From Streptomyces radiopugnans (GTDB lineage Bacteria > Actinomycetota > Actinomycetes > Streptomycetales > Streptomycetaceae), in the NCBI RefSeq assembly GCF_900110735.1, contig NZ_FOET01000004.1, forward strand, positions 310,001 to 374,000: a DNA stretch of 64,000 nucleotides, read 5' to 3'. The number at the start of each line of letters is the position of its first letter. Positions within the stretch are counted from its first letter, which is position 1. This document shows positions 15,915-24,675 of this stretch, piece by piece. A program made the position numbers and the translations under genes. A model generated the notes under the pieces. The model did no database searches and was not told the origin of the DNA. It saw nothing but the letters and a program-made list of their open reading frames with translations.

Positions 15915-17380
15915 CGACCCCGCCTTCCGGCCCCAACACGGCTCCCCCGCCGGGCTGCCCCGCCCACCGGCCCCCGGGCGCACCCGCCGCCGGTCTGCCC
16001 CGGCTGTACGGCCCCGCCTTCGCCGCCGACCCGGAGGCCACCTACGCCGGGCTGCGCGCGCAGGGCCCGGCGAGCTGGGTGGAGCTGGCCCCCGGCGTCC
16101 CCGCGATCGTGGTCACCGACTACGGCGCGGCGCTGGAGGTGCTGCGCAGTTCGCGGTTCAGCAAGGACGCGCGCCGCTGGACGGCCCTGAACCAGGGGCT
16201 GATCCCGATGGACAACCAGGTCGTCCCCATGATGGGCTTCCGGCCCAGCCTGCTGTTCGCCGACGGCGACCGGCACCTGCGGCTGCGCAGGACCGTCGAC
16301 GACGCGCTGGCCCGCGTCGACTCCTACCGCGTGCGTGCCTTCGTGCAGCGCAGCGCGACCGCGCTCATCGGCGAGTTCGGCCCCGCCGGCTCGGCGGACC
16401 TGGTCTCCCAGTACGCCGAGCGGCTTCCGGCGCTGGTGTTCACCCAGCTCTTCGGCTGCGACGACGCGCTGGCGGGCCGGATGTCCCGGGCCTGCGCGCG
16501 GATGATCGACGCCGAGCCCGCCACGGCCCAGCAGGGCAGCGAGGACCTGGCCCGCTGCCTTGGCGAGCTCGTCGCCGCCAAGCGCCGCTCCCCCGGCGCC
16601 GATGTGACCTCCTGGCTGCTGCACCACCCGCTGAAGCTGTCGGACGAGGAGATGATCCACCAGCTGGTGGTCCTCATCGGCGCGGGCACCGTGCCGCAGT
16701 CGGCCTGGATCTCCAGCTCCATCATGCTGCTGCTGACCGACGACCGGTTCGCCGGCGACCTCTCCGGCGGCAGCCTCACCGTCTCCGACGCGCTCAACGA
16801 GGTGCTGTGGGAGCAGTCGCCGATGGCGAACTTCTGCTTCCACTACGCCACGAACGAGTACGACCTGCGCGACGACTCCGGCGCCGGGCTGCTGATCCCC
16901 CCGGGCGTCCCGGTGCTCATCAGCCACGCGGCGGCCAACACCCAGCAGCCGCGCGACGGCGGCGGTGACCGCCGGTCCGCCAACCACGCCCATCTGGCGT
17001 TCGGCGCGGGGCCGCACGTGTGCCCCGCGCAGGGCGTCTCGGAGATCATCACCGACGTGGCCATCGAGACGCTGCTGGACGTGCTGCCCGATGTGGCGCT
17101 GGCCGTCCCGGCCTCCGAACTGACCTGGCGGCCGGGGCCCTTCCACCGTAGCCTGTCGGCGCTGCCGGTGACCTTCCCGGCACTCTCCGCGTCCGGCTCC
17201 ACGCCCGTGCACACCCCCGCACCGTCCGACACGACATCCGGAGGCCAGCCATGGAATCACCAGACATCCCCGTCCTCGACCCCACGGGACGCGACCTCCA
17301 CGGCGAGGCGGCCCGCCTCCGCGCCCAGGGGCCGGCGACGCGGGTGGAGCTTCCCGGTGGGGTGGTCGCGTGGTCGGTGA
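15911..17380 (+). CDS. Conservon cytochrome P450, CYP157-like (no EXXR motif)
   Basis: A P450-fold protein of 489 residues starting at the GTG that overlaps the GTPase stop. The heme-ligand loop is intact (FGAGPHVCPAQ, C371) and the I-helix reads LIGAGTVPQSAW. The K-helix, where almost every P450 has E-x-x-R, reads E297-V-L-W300: tryptophan replaces the arginine. Lack of EXXR is a reported property of the CYP157 family, whose genes sit in Streptomyces conservons next to a CYP154. The open frame runs about 45 residues past the usual C-terminus and overlaps the next P450 gene by 130 bp; this tail is Ser/Arg-rich and may result from a frameshift near 17235. Physiological substrate unknown; signalling rather than tailoring is possible. 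Confidence 0.85.
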   Translation: MTTPPSGPNTAPPPGCPAHRPPGAPAAGLPRLYGPAFAADPEATYAGLRAQGPASWVELAPGVPAIVVTDYGAALEVLRSSRFSKDARRWTALNQGLIPMDNQVVPMMGFRPSLLFADGDRHLRLRRTVDDALARVDSYRVRAFVQRSATALIGEFGPAGSADLVSQYAERLPALVFTQLFGCDDALAGRMSRACARMIDAEPATAQQGSEDLARCLGELVAAKRRSPGADVTSWLLHHPLKLSDEEMIHQLVVLIGAGTVPQSAWISSSIMLLLTDDRFAGDLSGGSLTVSDALNEVLWEQSPMANFCFHYATNEYDLRDDSGAGLLIPPGVPVLISHAAANTQQPRDGGGDRRSANHAHLAFGAGPHVCPAQGVSEIITDVAIETLLDVLPDVALAVPASELTWRPGPFHRSLSALPVTFPALSASGSTPVHTPAPSDTTSGGQPWNHQTSPSSTPRDATSTARRPASAPRGRRRGWSFPVGWSRGR

Positions 17381-18471
17381 CCGGGCACGAGTACATCAGG
17401 CGCCTGGCCGGCGACCGGCGCGTCTCCCGTGATCCGCGGCAGCACTGGCCGGAGCTGGAGCGAATACCCCAGGACTGGTCGCTGAACGTGTGGGTGCGGG
17501 TGGTCAGCGCCTTCACCAGCTACGGCGCCGAGCACCGCCGGCTGCGCAACATGATCGCCCCCTCCTTCACCCCCCGCCGAACCGAGGCGCTGCGCCCCCG
17601 CGTCCAGGAGATCGTCGACGGGCTGATCACCTCTCTGGAGACCGCCGATCCGGGCGAACCGGTCGACCTGCGGGCGGAGTTCGCCTACATCATCCCCAAC
17701 GAGGTGATCTGCGAGCTGTTCGGCGTCCCCGCCGACATGCGCGCCTGGACCCGCCGGGTCATGGACGCCGTCCTGAACACCGGCGCCTCCCCCCAGGAGG
17801 CGCGGGCGGCCTACGCCGAGATGTGGGCCTGCATGCGCGCGCTCGCGGACGTCAAGCGCGTCCGGCCGGGCGACGACATGACCACCGAGCTGATCGCCGC
17901 CCGCGACGGCGACTTCGCGTTCGACGAGGACCAGTTGATCAGCACCCTCGTCCTGATGATCGGCGCGGGCAGCGAGACGGCCGTCAACCTGATCGCCAAG
18001 GCCGTCCACGCCCTGATCACCCGCCCCGACCAGCTCGCCCTGGTACGGGAGGGGAAGGCGAGCTGGGACGACGTGATCGAGGAGACGCTGCGCGTCGAGG
18101 GCCCGATCATGCACATGCCCCTGCGCTACGCGGTGGAGGACATCGACCTCGACGGCGTGCGGATCCGCAGGGGCGAGCCCATCATCCTGGCCTTCGGCGC
18201 CGCGGGCCGCGACCCCGCCCTCCACGGCGAGGACGCCGACGCCTTCGACCTCACCCGCACCGAGCGGGAGCATCTGGCGTTCGGCTACGGCGTGCACTTC
18301 TGCCTGGGCGCGCCCCTGGCCCGTATGGAGGCGGCCGTCGCGCTCCCCGCCCTCTTCGAGCGCTTCCCGGACATCCGGCCGGCCTCCGGGGTGGAGGGGC
18401 CCGTGCCCCAGGCATCGTTCATCGCCAACGGCCACCGGTCCCTGCCGGTCCATCTCAAGCCCGTCGCCTGA
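17251..18471 (+). CDS. Conservon cytochrome P450, CYP154-like
   Basis: A 406-residue cytosolic P450 with all canonical motifs: I-helix LMIGAGSETAVNL, K-helix EETLRVEG (EXXR as ETLR), the PLRYAVEDIDLDG segment and heme loop FGYGVHFCLGAPLAR with C351. The ATG at 17251 follows CCGGAGG by about 9 nt and opens a normal CYP154 N-terminus. It is probably co-transcribed with the conservon. CYP154 enzymes in Streptomyces hydroxylate diverse macrocyclic or steroid substrates in vitro and need ferredoxin partners, which are not encoded here. The pair with a CYP157-like protein is a conserved arrangement. Confidence 0.92.
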   Translation: MESPDIPVLDPTGRDLHGEAARLRAQGPATRVELPGGVVAWSVTGHEYIRRLAGDRRVSRDPRQHWPELERIPQDWSLNVWVRVVSAFTSYGAEHRRLRNMIAPSFTPRRTEALRPRVQEIVDGLITSLETADPGEPVDLRAEFAYIIPNEVICELFGVPADMRAWTRRVMDAVLNTGASPQEARAAYAEMWACMRALADVKRVRPGDDMTTELIAARDGDFAFDEDQLISTLVLMIGAGSETAVNLIAKAVHALITRPDQLALVREGKASWDDVIEETLRVEGPIMHMPLRYAVEDIDLDGVRIRRGEPIILAFGAAGRDPALHGEDADAFDLTRTEREHLAFGYGVHFCLGAPLARMEAAVALPALFERFPDIRPASGVEGPVPQASFIANGHRSLPVHLKPVA

Positions 18472-18489
18472 AGCCGCCGGAACCTTTCC

Positions 18490-18534
18490 GCGCCTGCGGG
18501 CCGCCGGGCTCCGTGCCCGGCGGCCCGCAGGCGC
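18490..18534. terminator. Bidirectional 20-bp stem-loop terminator
   Basis: Perfect 20-bp inverted repeat (18490-18509 and 18515-18534) with a 5-nt loop (TCCGT) between the convergent CYP154-like and SDR genes. It starts 18 bp after the P450 stop and lies 31 bp from the SDR stop. One of the longest uninterrupted stems in the window. Confidence 0.85.
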
Positions 18535-18565
18535 GCCGACCCGCCGGTGCGCCGCCCCGTCGGCG

Positions 18566-19387
18566 TCAGCGGTTGAAGCCGCCGTCGGAGGTGATGACCT
18601 GGCCGGTGATCCAGGCAGCCTCGTCGGTGGCGAGCCAGGCGACCAGCCTGGCCGGGTCGTCCGGCCTCCCCCAGTGCCCGCCGGGGAAGAGGGAGGCGAT
18701 GAACGCATGGGTCTCGCCGGTGGCGTAACCGGTGTCCACCGGGCCGGGGTCGACCGTGTTGACGGTGACGCCCCGGCGGGCCAGGGCGGTCGCCAGGCTC
18801 CGGGTGACGGAGGCCAGCGCCCCCTTGGCCAGCGCGTAGGCCATCTCGCCCGGCATGCCGCCGCCCCGGTCCTGGCCGGAGGTGGTCATCACCACCCGGC
18901 CGCCGTCCTGCCCCTCGCCGCGGCGGCGCGCGTACGCCTGGACCAGCAGCACCGTGGAGCGGGTGTTCACCGCCCAGTGGGCGTCCAGCATGTCCGCGTC
19001 GATCTCGTCGAGCGTGCCGTCGCGGCCGCTGAGGGCGTGGTTGGCGACCAGGACGTCCAGCCGTCCGCCGAGGGCCCCGGCCGCGGTGGCGACGAGTTCC
19101 GCGGGAGCGCCGGGGGCGGTGAGGTCGGCAGGGCTGTGGGTGACGGCCGCGCCGTCGGCGGCGAGCGTGCGCAGGTCCGCGGCGAGCGCCTCGGGGCCGT
19201 CCGGGTCCGCTCCCCAGGGCTGTCCGGCGTCGTGGGGGATGTGGTGGTGGAGGTGGACGCTCGCGCCGTACGCCACCAGCCGGCGGGCGATCGCGTAGCC
19301 GATCCCGGCCCGGCGGGAGGCGCCGGTGACCAGGGCGGTGCGGCCGAGCAGGGGCAGGGGGTCGCGGTGGGGCGCTTCGTGGGTCAT
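18566..19387 (-). CDS. SDR family oxidoreductase
   Basis: Classical short-chain dehydrogenase of 273 residues: nucleotide-binding TGASRRAGIGYA at the N-terminus, VANHALSG in place of the usual NNAG, Ser-containing MTTSGQ and the catalytic YALAK (Y184, K188), ending with ITGQVITSDGGFNR as in 3-oxoacyl-ACP reductase-like SDRs. It uses NAD(P)H to reduce a carbonyl or the reverse; the substrate is unknown. An insert of about 20 residues (HHHIPHDAGQPWGADPDGPE) lies after the second strand, which is unusually His-rich. It is convergent with the conservon and 34 bp upstream of the sbcC 3' end. Confidence 0.9.
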   Translation of the reverse strand: MTHEAPHRDPLPLLGRTALVTGASRRAGIGYAIARRLVAYGASVHLHHHIPHDAGQPWGADPDGPEALAADLRTLAADGAAVTHSPADLTAPGAPAELVATAAGALGGRLDVLVANHALSGRDGTLDEIDADMLDAHWAVNTRSTVLLVQAYARRRGEGQDGGRVVMTTSGQDRGGGMPGEMAYALAKGALASVTRSLATALARRGVTVNTVDPGPVDTGYATGETHAFIASLFPGGHWGRPDDPARLVAWLATDEAAWITGQVITSDGGFNR

Positions 19388-19421
19388 GATCCGTCATCCT
19401 CGCGGCGCACCGCGGTGGCCG

Positions 19422-22400
19422 TCACCCGGTTTTCGGCACCCGGTGGCGTACGGCGGAACCGGTCCGGGTCTTGACCACCTCCAGCTGCGCCGGGATGCGC
19501 CGGCGCAGATCGGCGACGTGACTGACGATGCCGACACTGCGGTCGCGTTCGCGCAGGGAGTCCAGGACGTCCAGCACCTCGTCGAGGGTCTGGTCGTCCA
19601 GGCTGCCGAACCCCTCGTCGATGAAGAGCGTGTCCAGACGCAGTCCGCCCGCCTCCTCGCAGACGACGTCGGCCAGGCCGAGGGCGAGGGCGAGGGAGGC
19701 GAAGAAGGACTCGCCGCCGGAGAGGGTGGCGGTGTCGCGCTCGTTGCCCGTCCAGGCGTCGATCACGTGCAGGCCGAGCCCGGAACGGCCGCGGCCGGAG
19801 GCCCGCGCGTCGGAGTGGACGAGGGTGTAGCGGCCCGCGGACATGTGCGCCAGGCGGGCGCTGGCCGCGGCGGCGACCTGCTCCAGGCGGGCGGCCAGCA
19901 CGTAGGACTCCAGGCGCATCCTGTGCTCGTTCTCCGCCGACGTACCGGCGGTGAGGGCCGCCAGCCGGGCGACGCGGTCGTACTCCTCGCGCAGCGGGGC
20001 GAGTTCCCGGGCGTCGGCCAGGGCGCGGGCGGAGAGCCGGTCGAGCTGCTCGCAGCGGGTGCGGGCCTCGGCGTGGGCGGCGGAGGCGGCGTTCAGCCGC
20101 GCCACGGCCGACGCCAGCGCGGCCTCGGCCCCTGCCGCGCCGGCCGGCTCGGCTCCGGCCGACTCCGCGTCGGCCGGTTCGAAGCCGGCGAGTTCGGGGG
20201 CGGCCAGTTCGGCCGCGACGGCCGCCTCCTCGGCCTGACGGTCGTCCATGCGGCGTTGCAGCAGACGCTGCTCGTCGCCGGCGAGCCGGGCGTCGGCGGC
20301 GGCCTGCGGGGTGTCGAACCCGGCCCGCCAGACGGCGTCCGCGAGCCGGGCGTCGGCCTCCTTCAGCCGCAGCGCGGCGGCCTCGGCGGCGGACGCGGCC
20401 TCGGCGGCACCGGCCAGCCGCCGTGCCAGACGCTCCAGTTCGGCCGCCCGGTGGGCGACGGAGGGGGCCTCGCCCCGGGCGCGGGCCACCTGCTCCTCCA
20501 GCTCCGCCCGCTCGCCCAGCAGCGCCTCGCGCCGGGAGAGACGGGAGGCCACCCGCCGCTCGGCCTCCCGCCGGGCGGCGAGGCGGGCGTCGTGCTCGCG
20601 GACGGCGCGCTCCAGGGCGGCCCGGGCGTCCTGTGCGGCGGCCGCCGCCCGGCGGGCGGCGCCGTGGTCGTCCTCCAGTGCGGCGATCCGCTCGGCGAGT
20701 TCGGCAGCGGGCGTCTCGCCCGCCTCCTCGGCCGCCGCGGCCAACTGGTCGCGTATGGAGTCCAGCCGCTGTTCGGCCCGCCGCCTCAGGTCCTCCGCCC
20801 GCTGGTAGTCGGCCAGAGCGCTCTCCTCGGCGCGCCGGTCGACGTGCCCGGTCCCGGGGCGGGCCGGGTCGGGGTGCTCGCGGGAGCCGCACACCGTGCA
20901 CGGCGCGCCCTCCTCCAGCCCGGCGGCGAGTTCGGCCGCGATGCCGCGCAGCCGCCGCTCCTTGACATCCAGCCAGTGCTCCTTGGCGGCCAGGGCCCGG
21001 TCAAGGGCGGCCGACAGCCCCTCGCCGGCCGCGGTCCGCTCGGCGGCCAGGGTGTCGCGTCGGCGCGCGGCGTCCAGGGTGCGCCGCAGGCCGTCCAGCC
21101 GCCGGGCGAGCTGCTCGGCGCGGGGCGCGGCCTCCGCGGCGGCGTCCACGTTCCGCTGGTGGGCGGCGCGGGTGGCCTCCCAGCCCTCCAGCCAGTCCTC
21201 CACCTCGCGCAGCAGTTCCTCGTCCGAGCCCGACTCCCTCTCCAGCAGGGCGAGTTCGGCGCTGAGGCGGGCGACGCGCTCCTCGGCGCGCCGGGCGGCC
21301 TCCAGTGCGCCCAGCTCCCGGCGGGCGGCGCGTTCCAGGTCCGCGAGGCGCTCGGCGGGGGCCTGGGCCGCCTCGCCGGGCAGTTCGGCGCGGGCCCGCT
21401 CCTCGGCGTACGCGGCGTCGCGGCCCTCCCGCTCGGCCTCCTCGCGCAGGGCGAGGGCGGGGGCGACGGTGTCGGCGGCGCGGGCCCGCTCCAGCCGGGC
21501 GCGGTCGGCGCGGTGCTCATCCTCCCGCGCGGCCAGCTCCTGGGCGCGCCGCCGGGCCTGTGCGTACCGCCTGCGGCGCCGCTCCAGCTCGCGCGCCTCC
21601 TCCAGCCGCCGCCGGGCGTCTGTGTGGGCCCGCTCGGCCAGGCGCAGGGCCGAGGCCGCGGCGTCCAGCCGTTCGCGTGCCAGGGCGCGGGCGGGCGCGG
21701 CCCAGCCGAGTACGGCGTCGGTCAGGCCGATGTCGCCGGGCGAGAGACCGGCGAAGGGATCGCCGTCCGGCTCGCCGGCGCCCCCGGCCGCCTGCCACAT
21801 GCGGTGGGCCAGGGCGAGCAGCCGCTCGTCGCCGTCGCGCACCCGGCGCTGCGCGGCGGTGCGCAGCTCGGCCAGGTGCTGCTCGACGGCGGCGAAGCGG
21901 CGGGTGTCGAAGAGACGGCCCAGCAGTCTCGCGCGCTCCTCCGCGCCGGCCCGCAGGAAGCGCGCGAAGTCGCCCTGCGGCAGCAGCACCACCTGGCAGA
22001 ACTGCTCGCGGCTCATGCCCAGCAGTTGGGCCAGCTCCTCGCCGATCTCCTGGTGGGAGCGGCTGAGCGCCTTCCAGGTGCCGGTCGCGGCGTCGTACTC
22101 GCGCAGCCAGGACTGGGCCTTGTCGGTGGTCGTGCCGGTGCCGCGCTTCTTGGGGCGCCGCTGCTCGGGCTGCCGGGTGACCTCGAGCCGCCGTCCGCCG
22201 ACGGTCAGGTCCAGGACCACCTCGGTACGGGTGCCGGGGTCGGCGTGGTCGCTGCGCAGCCTGGCGGGGCCGGATGCCTGGCGGGCGCCGGGCACCCCGC
22301 CGTACAGGGCGTAGCAGACGGCGTCCAGCACGGAGGTCTTGCCCGCGCCGGTGGGCCCGTGCAGCAGGAACAGCCCGGCGGAGGACAGCTCGTCGAAGTC

Positions 22401-22460
22401 CACCTCCTGGGTGCCGCCGAAGGGCCCGAAGGCGGTGACGGCGAGCCGGTGCAGTCTCAT
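19422..22460 (-). CDS. sbcC: SbcC/Rad50-type exonuclease ATPase subunit
   Basis: SMC-like protein of 1012 residues. Walker A is GPTGAGKTS near residue 35; two long coiled coils rich in Ala/Arg/Glu flank a zinc hook with C521-x-x-C524 (APCTVCGSREHP); the ABC signature (TLSGGESFF) and Walker B (LDTLFIDEGFGSLD) are near the C-terminus. With SbcD it forms the Mre11-Rad50-like nuclease that opens hairpins and blocked DNA ends. The ATG at 22460 overlaps the sbcD stop as ATGA, so the subunits are translationally coupled. Confidence 0.95.
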   Translation of the reverse strand: MRLHRLAVTAFGPFGGTQEVDFDELSSAGLFLLHGPTGAGKTSVLDAVCYALYGGVPGARQASGPARLRSDHADPGTRTEVVLDLTVGGRRLEVTRQPEQRRPKKRGTGTTTDKAQSWLREYDAATGTWKALSRSHQEIGEELAQLLGMSREQFCQVVLLPQGDFARFLRAGAEERARLLGRLFDTRRFAAVEQHLAELRTAAQRRVRDGDERLLALAHRMWQAAGGAGEPDGDPFAGLSPGDIGLTDAVLGWAAPARALARERLDAAASALRLAERAHTDARRRLEEARELERRRRRYAQARRRAQELAAREDEHRADRARLERARAADTVAPALALREEAEREGRDAAYAEERARAELPGEAAQAPAERLADLERAARRELGALEAARRAEERVARLSAELALLERESGSDEELLREVEDWLEGWEATRAAHQRNVDAAAEAAPRAEQLARRLDGLRRTLDAARRRDTLAAERTAAGEGLSAALDRALAAKEHWLDVKERRLRGIAAELAAGLEEGAPCTVCGSREHPDPARPGTGHVDRRAEESALADYQRAEDLRRRAEQRLDSIRDQLAAAAEEAGETPAAELAERIAALEDDHGAARRAAAAAQDARAALERAVREHDARLAARREAERRVASRLSRREALLGERAELEEQVARARGEAPSVAHRAAELERLARRLAGAAEAASAAEAAALRLKEADARLADAVWRAGFDTPQAAADARLAGDEQRLLQRRMDDRQAEEAAVAAELAAPELAGFEPADAESAGAEPAGAAGAEAALASAVARLNAASAAHAEARTRCEQLDRLSARALADARELAPLREEYDRVARLAALTAGTSAENEHRMRLESYVLAARLEQVAAAASARLAHMSAGRYTLVHSDARASGRGRSGLGLHVIDAWTGNERDTATLSGGESFFASLALALGLADVVCEEAGGLRLDTLFIDEGFGSLDDQTLDEVLDVLDSLRERDRSVGIVSHVADLRRRIPAQLEVVKTRTGSAVRHRVPKTG

Positions 22461-23623
22461 CGGGGCGCCTCCGTGCGGGCCGCCTCGGCGCGTACGGCGT
22501 CCAGAGCGGCGCCCAGCAGGGCCCGTTCGCCCCCGTCCGGGCCCGCTCCGCCGCGTACGTGGGCGACGAAGTCCTCGGCGATCTCCTGGTCGGTGCGGTC
22601 GCGCAGCCGGCGCCCGTAGGAGGCGAAGGGGTCCCCCTCCGCGCGCTCGGGCTCGAAGACGAGGGTGAGGACGTGGGGGAAGCGGGCGGCGAGCCGGGCC
22701 ATCGGCTCGCGCGGGCGGACGGGGTCGGTGAGGGTGGCCTCGACCCAGGCCTGTTCGTGGCGCTCCAGGGCGGGGTCGGCGAGCAGTTCCTCCAGTGTCC
22801 CGCGGACGCGGGCCAGTGGGCGCGGCACGGGGCAGTCGATCCGCTCGGCCGCCACCTGCCCGGCCGGTCCGAGGTCGACCAGCCACATCGACTTGCGGTG
22901 GTGGGTCTCGGAGAAGGAGTAGGCCAGCGGCGATCCGGAGTAGCGGATCCGCTCGGCCGGCGTCTGGCAGCCGTGGAGATGGCCCAGCGCCACGTAGTCC
23001 ACGCCCTCGAAGACACCGGCCGGGACGGAGGCGACGCCGCCGACGGTGATGTCCCGCTCGCTGTCGGAGGGCCGGCCCCCGGTGACGAAGGCGTGGGCGA
23101 GGACGACCGAGCGGGTCCCGGCGGGGCGGGCGGCCAGGTCGGCGCGCACCCGGTCCATGGCGGCGCCCAGCACCGCCGCGTGCCCGGCCCGCTCCACCCC
23201 GAAGTGGTCCTTGACCAGGGCCGGCTCGAGGTAGGGCAGCCCGTAGAACGCCACCTCGCCGTAGGCGTCGGGCAGGAGGACGGGGGTGGCGCAGCCGGCG
23301 GGGTCGGTACGCAGATGGACGCCCGCCCGCTCGATGAGCCCGGCGGCCACCCCCAGCCGGCGGGCCGAGTCGTGGTTGCCGGAGATCATGACGGTCGGCA
23401 CGCCGAGGTCCGCCAGGCGGTGCAGGGTGTCGTCGAAGAGTTCGACGGCGGCCAGCGGGGGCACCGCCCGGTCGTAGACGTCCCCGGCGACGAGTACGGC
23501 GTCGACGCGCTCGGCGCGCGCCACCTCCACCAGGTGGTCGACGAAGGCCTCCTGGGCGGACAGGAGGCTCACCCGGTGGAAACTCCGGCCCAGGTGCCAG
23601 TCGGAGGTGTGCAGCAGTCTCAA
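22457..23623 (-). CDS. sbcD: SbcD/Mre11-type exonuclease subunit
   Basis: Metallophosphoesterase nuclease subunit of 388 residues. Motifs: TSDWHLGRSF at the start, AGDVYDRAVPP, SGNHDSARRLG, VLAHAFV and a GHLHGCQ close to residue 215, all ligands for two Mn ions. The C-terminal capping domain is followed by an acidic/Ala tail. The start is a TTG (codon 1 of LRLLHTSDWHLG), forced by the position of the first motif; GGAG lies about 9 nt upstream. It is the first gene of the sbcDC pair and is divergent from the CDP-alcohol phosphatidyltransferase gene. Confidence 0.95.
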   Translation of the reverse strand: MRLLHTSDWHLGRSFHRVSLLSAQEAFVDHLVEVARAERVDAVLVAGDVYDRAVPPLAAVELFDDTLHRLADLGVPTVMISGNHDSARRLGVAAGLIERAGVHLRTDPAGCATPVLLPDAYGEVAFYGLPYLEPALVKDHFGVERAGHAAVLGAAMDRVRADLAARPAGTRSVVLAHAFVTGGRPSDSERDITVGGVASVPAGVFEGVDYVALGHLHGCQTPAERIRYSGSPLAYSFSETHHRKSMWLVDLGPAGQVAAERIDCPVPRPLARVRGTLEELLADPALERHEQAWVEATLTDPVRPREPMARLAARFPHVLTLVFEPERAEGDPFASYGRRLRDRTDQEIAEDFVAHVRGGAGPDGGERALLGAALDAVRAEAARTEAPR

Positions 23624-23845
23624 GATCCGGCTCCGCCCCGCAACGTCTGTCCCTCTCCTCAGCCCCCGTCGGCCGCCCTCCGGATTCTCGCATGATCCGT
23701 TCGGCGGAGCGCCGCATACGGCCGGACCGGGCGGACCGGGCGGATCGGGGAGCCCGGCGGCCCGGGCGGCCGGGGGCCGCCTGCCATGATGTGCTCCCCG
23801 GCGCTCGGTGCTTCGAGCGGGGGAGTCCGAGTGGGGGGAGAGAGA

Positions 23846-24586
23846 ATGAGCCGGTTCCGTTACGCGGTGGGGGAGTTGGCGGCGGCGCAGAAGTCGGCCA
23901 AGGGGGTGTCGCTGTACTCGCGGTACGTCAACCGGCCGGCCGGCCGATTACTGGCCGCCGCGGCCTACGGGGTGCGGATGTCGCCCAACCAGGTAACGGC
24001 CGTCAGCGCGGTTCTCACGTTCACGGGGGTGGCGCTGATCGCCCTGCTGCCGCCCTCGCACACCCTGGCGCTGGGAGTGTTCGCCGCCCTGGTGACCGGT
24101 TTCGCGCTGGACTCGGCCGACGGGCAGCTCGCCCGGCTGACGCGGCGGGGCAGTGCTGCCGGGGAGTGGCTGGACCACGTGGTGGACTGCGCGAAGATGC
24201 TGGCGCTCCACATGGCGGTGCTGGTCTCCTTCCACCGCCACTTCGGCTTCTCCGACCCGGTGTACCTGCTCATCCCCCTGGCCTTCCAGTTCGCCGCCGT
24301 GACGGTCTTCTTCGGGGGCGTCCTCACCGAGCAGCTGAAGCGGAACGCCAGGGCCGCGGAGGGCGCGGTCGGCGGCGCGGCCGCCGCGCCGCCGACCGCG
24401 CCCTCCGCGCTCCGCTCGGTGGCCCTGCTGCCGTTGGACTACGGGCTGCTGTGCGCGGTCTTCCTCTTCCTGGGCAGCCGCGAGGTGTTCCTGGTGCTGT
24501 ACTGCGCGCTGCTGGCCGCCCATCTGCTGTTCCTGCCGGCGTTCCTGGCGAAGTGGTACCGCGAGCTGTCCGCCCCCGCCCGCTGA
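23846..24586 (+). CDS. CDP-alcohol phosphatidyltransferase family protein
   Basis: Membrane protein of 246 residues with the full catalytic signature of the family around residues 88-115: DSADGQLARLTRRGSAAGEWLDHVVD (DG, AR, G, D and D spaced as expected), followed by four to five hydrophobic segments. It transfers a phospho-alcohol from a CDP-alcohol to a second alcohol in the membrane (as in phosphatidylinositol-phosphate or phosphatidylglycerophosphate synthases). The substrate is not identifiable. The ATG at 23846 follows GGGGGGAGAG. It converges on a cytidylyltransferase gene that ends the exopolysaccharide operon, so a shared CDP-activated intermediate is plausible. Confidence 0.88.
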   Translation: MSRFRYAVGELAAAQKSAKGVSLYSRYVNRPAGRLLAAAAYGVRMSPNQVTAVSAVLTFTGVALIALLPPSHTLALGVFAALVTGFALDSADGQLARLTRRGSAAGEWLDHVVDCAKMLALHMAVLVSFHRHFGFSDPVYLLIPLAFQFAAVTVFFGGVLTEQLKRNARAAEGAVGGAAAAPPTAPSALRSVALLPLDYGLLCAVFLFLGSREVFLVLYCALLAAHLLFLPAFLAKWYRELSAPAR

Positions 24587-24597
24587 CCGGCCGCTCG

Positions 24598-24640
24598 CCC
24601 TTTCGCCGCCCCGGCGCACGGGGCCGGGGCGGCGAAAGGG
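24598..24640. terminator. Bidirectional stem-loop
   Basis: Perfect 17-bp stem (CCCTTTCGCCGCCCCGG / complement) with a 9-nt loop between the convergent CDP-alcohol phosphatidyltransferase and cytidylyltransferase genes. The A/T-containing base of the stem gives a short U-run in both directions. Confidence 0.85.
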
Positions 24641-24675
24641 CCGCGTGGAGAACGATGGTGGGTAGCCCGGCCGGC

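Noticed and set aside
15911..18471. The two P450s as tailoring enzymes of a natural-product cluster
   Set aside because: No PKS, NRPS, terpene synthase or other core gene is nearby, and both genes are coupled to a conservon.
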